Assembly (NCBI GenBank): GCA_022573715.1
Contig: JACZTL010000023.1
Span: 1-48,559 of the forward strand
Direction: 5' to 3'
Length of the DNA stretch: 48,559 nt
From: Bacteroidota bacterium
GTDB lineage: Bacteria; Bacteroidota; Ignavibacteria; Ignavibacteriales; Ignavibacteriaceae
A program made the translations under genes and the position numbers. Position 1 is the first letter of the stretch; each line of letters opens with the position of its first letter. This document shows, piece by piece, positions 44,802-48,559 of this stretch. The notes under the pieces were generated by a model that searched no databases, had not been told where the DNA came from, and worked only from the letters and a program-made list of their open reading frames with translations.

Positions 44802-46772
44802 TTAAGTAGTTAAGTTTACTTCTCCAACTGCCGCATTTTCAACCACTCTGCCTGCCACTCCCTTGCGTGGTGGCGGTAAGATGCCTTGTAATGATTTCTT
44901 TGGATCTTTAGGAAGGTACTTTGCTCCCTCTCCCTTGACAGTTGGCTCAAACAGGAAGTCTCTCGTTACCTCAGCCATCTTTTCAGGGTCTGCCGCTATC
45001 AATGGATTGTTGATTGCTCTGTCATAGGTCTCCAATCGTATAGCACGTTCAAATGCTTCATTCTTAGGCAATAAGATGTCAGGCTCTATGACTATAAGAA
45101 ATTGTCGCTTGGCCCAGATTGCTGGATTTACTTCATGTAATTCCCTTGCGTCTCCTGCTTCTTCGTATAAGGCAACCTCCATTCGCTTGATTTCTTCCTC
45201 GCTTAATCTTTTCCCCACCCATCTATCCGTAAATCTAATAACAATGGTCTTTTTCACGCCATTGACCATTTTATTGTCTAAAATCATGCTCATGTACTTC
45301 ATTCCTAATGCGCCACCAGCTAGTTGCATAGACTCACCTACAGTTTGGTATCTTAGAATGTCATCTACTTCCAACTCTCCTGCCTGTTGAATCATGGTAG
45401 CAATCATATTAACCATGACACCTAAGTTAGTTACAGCGTTTTGTTGAAGTATTATCGCACCCCTAGCTGTCTCAGGGCCACTTCGCGAACCTTCAGTCCT
45501 TGGATCAAGGGAAGCGTTGTTTACGTCTTGTTCTGCCATTCTAGCAGCTTCAAAGGCAAACTGTGGATTTGCTAATCCTGTTGCGGGTTGTACTTTAGCG
45601 TCTTTAGGCAGATCAATTGTAGTAGCCGGAATGAATACAGACTTGTCTAATTTCCCTGCACCCATAGTAAAGATTGATGGGAACGTAGCGAATGTAGAAG
45701 CGTCTACAGCGTTTTGTCTCATTCTGTCCACTAATTCTTTGTCGTTCGACAACTTCGAAGCCAATGATTTAAAATAGGCAAACCTCATAGCATCAATCGG
45801 CTCTGCTCCGAACTTTACTAAATTATACTTAGGTTTGTTTTTGTTTGTACGATGCTTCATTGGGTTGAAGTCTGCATTTGGGTTGCCTAGATATATTCTG
45901 TTTACCATTGGGAATTGCAAGTCCCGCCCTCGATATGAAGGTATTGCTATTTCAACCAATCCATCTTGTTCATCATCAACATCATAGAATAGATTATTAG
46001 AAGGATTTATTAAGGTCAGCACTCCAGGCCTTACGTGCATAAAATCAACAAGATGTCCGTATAAAGCTTTGGCTTGTGTATAAGGAATTCGCCTTCGCTT
46101 TATCACGAACGGCTGTTTTTGTATGTCAAAGATATACGGATTGGCAAGCAATACTTCATCAGGCGGCAAGAGAGCATGTTGAAAGCCTGACAAAACATCA
46201 TCCACTACTTGCTGTCTTTTAAAAGCACTTGATGTTCCCTCAAGAACTTCTTGGAATCCCTGACAATAATCCACCTCAAAATAAGAAACAGGATTTACAA
46301 GTCCCGATATCACGGCATAGAGAAAAGTCTGTTCGTAGTTGTTTCTACGACAGTTATATTCAATGGCATTTTTCATTACATATGCCGCACCTTCGTCTTC
46401 TTCGTCATCATCATTTTGTGCGAATACACCAGGATAGATTACCTGTGATGTGAGGTGAGCAGCTGTGGAGATTATTTTGTTTCGTGTTGCTCCTGAGGTT
46501 CCTGTGAACATCCATGATTCATCAGGGTTTTGTGAGGGAGCGTCTGACCATGCAAGCCAGTCTTTTTGGTCAAGATTTGTTCGTTGTATTAAAGAGTGAT
46601 TGTTAAATTCCTCAAAGGAGCGGTTGATTATCTCGTCCCCAGTTTTAATATCTAACTGTCCTACAGACACAAGCTCTTGTATCGGCTTTGGAGGTTGATA
46701 TGAGGAAAGAGGACTTTCCACTGTCCCATCATTTGAGTAAGCTAAACTTGCAATCATAAGTTTCATGCCCAC
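44802..46772 (-). CDS. Phage portal protein
   Basis: This is a protein of about 656 residues that would form the dodecameric DNA-entry channel of the phage head. The segments SGATRNKIISTAAHLTSQVI, LLPPDEVLLANPYIFDIQKQ and SRSGPETARGAIILQQNAV are of the kind seen in large podovirus/siphovirus portals. The C-terminal part is charged, ending in a proline-rich tail (GILPPPRKGVAG). It follows the large terminase after 52 bases and precedes two small genes. The start is uncertain: GTG at 46772, ATG at 46766 or ATG at 46754 are all open. Identification rests on size, position and general pattern. Confidence 0.82.
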   Translation of the reverse strand: MGMKLMIASLAYSNDGTVESPLSSYQPPKPIQELVSVGQLDIKTGDEIINRSFEEFNNHSLIQRTNLDQKDWLAWSDAPSQNPDESWMFTGTSGATRNKIISTAAHLTSQVIYPGVFAQNDDDEEDEGAAYVMKNAIEYNCRRNNYEQTFLYAVISGLVNPVSYFEVDYCQGFQEVLEGTSSAFKRQQVVDDVLSGFQHALLPPDEVLLANPYIFDIQKQPFVIKRRRIPYTQAKALYGHLVDFMHVRPGVLTLINPSNNLFYDVDDEQDGLVEIAIPSYRGRDLQFPMVNRIYLGNPNADFNPMKHRTNKNKPKYNLVKFGAEPIDAMRFAYFKSLASKLSNDKELVDRMRQNAVDASTFATFPSIFTMGAGKLDKSVFIPATTIDLPKDAKVQPATGLANPQFAFEAARMAEQDVNNASLDPRTEGSRSGPETARGAIILQQNAVTNLGVMVNMIATMIQQAGELEVDDILRYQTVGESMQLAGGALGMKYMSMILDNKMVNGVKKTIVIRFTDRWVGKRLSEEEIKRMEVALYEEAGDARELHEVNPAIWAKRQFLIVIEPDILLPKNEAFERAIRLETYDRAINNPLIAADPEKMAEVTRDFLFEPTVKGEGAKYLPKDPKKSLQGILPPPRKGVAGRVVENAAVGEVNLTT

Positions 46773-46824
46773 TCACACTTTTCTTTATTTTAACACACTT
46801 TAATTTAAATTGCTTGTGGATAGA

Positions 46825-48246
46825 TTACTTCCATCTCGTGCCGACCCAGCTTGCTGTGTTTATCTTAACTTTCTCGTTATTTATTATATTCGGAAGTCGT
46901 AAAAAGAATATCATTCTCATCATCAAGCAATCTCCATAGTCAGGTGAACGCCCTATCGCTTCTTTGACATCATCTTTAGGAATGATATTTAACTTTGTTT
47001 CATCTGAATCAGGGTCTTTGGCTTTTATCTGTTCAAGGTCTTCAGTCAATAGCTCGTCATAATCTATATCTTCATCCGCAACCACGATTGGCTTGACTGC
47101 TATTCTATGATTGTTTATCTCCTCAGCCAGCATATAAGAACACTGTGTCTTTAGATTTCTGTAGTTGGGTTTCTCTTCAGTGTCTTTATTAACTCTTATA
47201 TCTTCCAATGGCGAACTGTTGGCTATAAATCCTCTTACACCCATGAGATTGTCAACAACCCCACCCCCAACTCCGTCTTCATCAATCGCAATGTTGCTAT
47301 ATGGTATTTTCTCATTGGATGCTTGAGTCCTAATTAAATCAGTTGTTACATTTGTTGCTTGCTTGCTTCTTATAATTACTTTGTAAATTTCCATTCCCTT
47401 CCATAGTGTCAATACTGTCTTGTCTTCCCCAAAACGAGCGACATCAACTGTCATGTATTTTTCTTTGGTCTCAACTGTATTTGTTAATAAATCAGATATT
47501 GCTTCAAAGTTTATAAGAGTAGCGGGGTCGTCATCATATTCCCAATTTCCATAAAGCAATCGTTGTTTCTTTGCTTGATTCTTTAATCCAATTAACTTCT
47601 GTTTGTAACCACTTTCATTCTTGGGATTGTCTCCTACTAACGATTGTAAAAACTTTCTGTTCTTTGGCAATGTACCTGCTTTCCACAATTTATAAAACAA
47701 TTTATAAAGCCAGTTTTTCTTTGGATTGCAAGTAATAAACACCTTGCCCAATATCCCATACTTATCATTAAGCTGCCTATTAACACGAACTGTCAAAGTA
47801 TCAAAAGCACCAAAGACCACTTCACTCGCTTCCTCTATCCAACCAGATGTGTACTCCGAGCTTCCCAAGTCCTCATAGTCAGGGTCGCTTGGCCTGTAAT
47901 CAACTTCCAATAAATCAATCACCGAGCCATTGTAAAATTCTATAACTGACTGTTGCTCTTTGTAATGGTAATGTGCATCTCGTTTTAAATTGTGATGGCG
48001 ACAAACTTTAAAAAATGTAATGAGGGTTGTTTGCTTTAATATCTTTAATCTTTTTCTTGCAATGAAATACCGTGTTCCGGGATAACGCAAGCACATACTT
48101 ATCAGCCATTCACATCCCAGCCAGCTTTTTCCTCCTCCCGCACCTCCTCCGAAAAGAAACTCTTCTGTTTCGTTATCATTTAGTATCTGCCAACCCAAGT
48201 GCTGTTTGTATGTTGGCTCAATCGTTAGGCTTGTCGGGGATGACAT
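46825..48246 (-). CDS. Phage terminase large subunit
   Basis: This 473-residue packaging motor both pumps and cuts phage DNA. The ATPase domain has Walker A GGGAGGGKS (33-41), Walker B with catalytic glutamate GWIEEASEV (about 135-143), and a coupling motif ITCNPKKNWLYK (about 171-182). The nuclease domain carries acidic residues at MTVDVARFGEDKTVL (D268, E274, D275) and IAIDEDGVGGGVVD (about 313-326). It resembles the PBSX/Terminase_3-like group. The ATG at 48246 lies 29 bases inside the small-terminase gene. Confidence 0.95.
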   Translation of the reverse strand: MSSPTSLTIEPTYKQHLGWQILNDNETEEFLFGGGAGGGKSWLGCEWLISMCLRYPGTRYFIARKRLKILKQTTLITFFKVCRHHNLKRDAHYHYKEQQSVIEFYNGSVIDLLEVDYRPSDPDYEDLGSSEYTSGWIEEASEVVFGAFDTLTVRVNRQLNDKYGILGKVFITCNPKKNWLYKLFYKLWKAGTLPKNRKFLQSLVGDNPKNESGYKQKLIGLKNQAKKQRLLYGNWEYDDDPATLINFEAISDLLTNTVETKEKYMTVDVARFGEDKTVLTLWKGMEIYKVIIRSKQATNVTTDLIRTQASNEKIPYSNIAIDEDGVGGGVVDNLMGVRGFIANSSPLEDIRVNKDTEEKPNYRNLKTQCSYMLAEEINNHRIAVKPIVVADEDIDYDELLTEDLEQIKAKDPDSDETKLNIIPKDDVKEAIGRSPDYGDCLMMRMIFFLRLPNIINNEKVKINTASWVGTRWK

Positions 48247-48559
48247 AATTTATTCCTATTATCTTCTCACCTCCTGAAGTTACATCAGTTTCTGTTCTAT
48301 CTCTAAAATGAAAAGCATTCTTTAAATAAAATATAGTACCCGCTACTTGTTGACTTGCATTTAATCTTTGTACCCATGCTTCTTCAATTACTCCATAAGC
48401 TCTTTTTATGGCGTAAGAAAACTCATCTCCTTTTCCTTCATAATCTCCCAATGTTTCTCTTGTGGTGCCAAGATGTAAAGCTAATCCTCCTTTTGTTGGT
48501 AATTTCTTTTTTTCTTCACCTTCTGTAAAATAATCTGTAATCTTATCTTCAAGGTCTTT
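48218..48559 (-). CDS. Phage terminase small subunit (5' end outside window)
   Basis: 114 codons are visible, open to the right edge, so the start lies beyond the window. The reading LPTKGGLALHLGTTRETLGD is a DNA-binding helix-turn-helix typical of small terminases. AWVQRLNASQQVAGTIFYLK followed by NAFHFRDRTE is the family's GAIFxLKNxFxWxDK motif. It would recognise phage DNA and load the large terminase. The shorter ATG-initiated reading from 48451 is not the true start, because homology continues upstream. Confidence 0.85.
   Translation of the reverse strand, partial: KDLEDKITDYFTEGEEKKKLPTKGGLALHLGTTRETLGDYEGKGDEFSYAIKRAYGVIEEAWVQRLNASQQVAGTIFYLKNAFHFRDRTETDVTSGGEKIIGINYVIPDKPND

Larger units (their letters stand above)
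44178..48559 (-). mobile_element. Tailed-phage packaging region (prophage fragment or joined phage contig)
   Basis: Small terminase, large terminase, portal and small morphogenesis-linked genes occur in the canonical order of tailed phages, all on the minus strand and tightly packed. Base composition is visibly richer in G+C than the bacterial part. No integrase, att-like repeat or tRNA is seen at the left edge, where the region runs into carA. The left boundary is approximate; the right side extends beyond the window. Confidence 0.85.

Noticed and set aside
46229-46453. Short plus-strand frames opposite the portal gene
   Set aside because: They lie wholly inside the portal coding sequence, run against the phage operon and have no family resemblance.
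1-48559. tRNA, rRNA, tmRNA or CRISPR arrays
   Set aside because: No T-arm GGTTCRANYCC context with acceptor pairing, no rRNA-like conserved stretch and no regularly spaced direct repeats were found.

Overview
The window reads as a chromosome fragment of an AT-rich member of the Bacteroidota/Ignavibacteriota/Chlorobi group, most likely an ignavibacterium. The clues are a type IX secretion C-terminal sorting domain with the NYPNPFNPST motif, a gliding/FlgD-like C-terminal domain, a GWxTD-domain protein, a SurA/PpiC/MoxR cluster, and frequent TTG or GTG starts with weak ribosome binding sites. No rRNA, tRNA or CRISPR array is visible. The right end (about 44.2-48.56 kb) is clearly phage-derived.

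Layout. 1-80: tail of a secreted T9SS protein. 117-2638: a two-gene overlapping unit, a GcvT-like folate aminomethyltransferase followed by a C-terminally truncated PYROXD2-like FAD oxidoreductase. This unit is visibly richer in G+C than its surroundings. 3027-5459: a large unnamed cysteine-containing protein and a DinB-family gene broken by one extra A. 5499-12708 (minus): metG, three SurA/PpiC-like envelope proteins (one a lipoprotein) and a MoxR ATPase. 12723-13007: a non-coding stretch with two hairpins (one terminator-like) and a degenerate caaat-type repeat. 13008-22069 (minus): MlaF-like ABC ATPase, TonB-like protein, TPR-GWxTD protein, PLP decarboxylase, lipoprotein MsrAB, M61 peptidase, DUF962/Mpo1-like membrane protein and a ParD-like orphan. 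22107-27586 (minus): a giant secreted lamin-tail/CARDB repeat protein and a short-chain dehydrogenase.

27912-36238 (plus): nadC-nadA-nadB (de novo NAD synthesis), a DUF3109 protein, rpoN (sigma-54), a PEMT/ICMT-like membrane methyltransferase, and hslV-hslU closed by a near-perfect terminator. 36427-38895: a membrane-anchored CHASE2 sensor fused to a sigma-54 activator AAA+ domain, close to rpoN. 38978-40309 (minus): a YCF48/BNR-type T9SS-sorted secreted protein. 40431-44431 (minus): carB and a carA whose N-terminal domain is missing.

The most striking point is at 44.17-44.20 kb. The glutaminase half of carA is joined in frame to an unrelated 80-residue, lysine/glutamate-rich N-terminus. Immediately upstream and co-oriented lie two small phage genes, a portal protein, a large terminase and a small terminase. 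Either a phage inserted in carA and created a fusion ORF, or the contig is a chimera of a bacterial chromosome and a phage genome. The sequence alone cannot separate these, and the rest of the phage is outside the window. I see no convincing wholly new multi-gene system. The best leads are this junction, the CHASE2-sigma-54 activator, the unnamed 606-residue family, and the hairpin element before metG.
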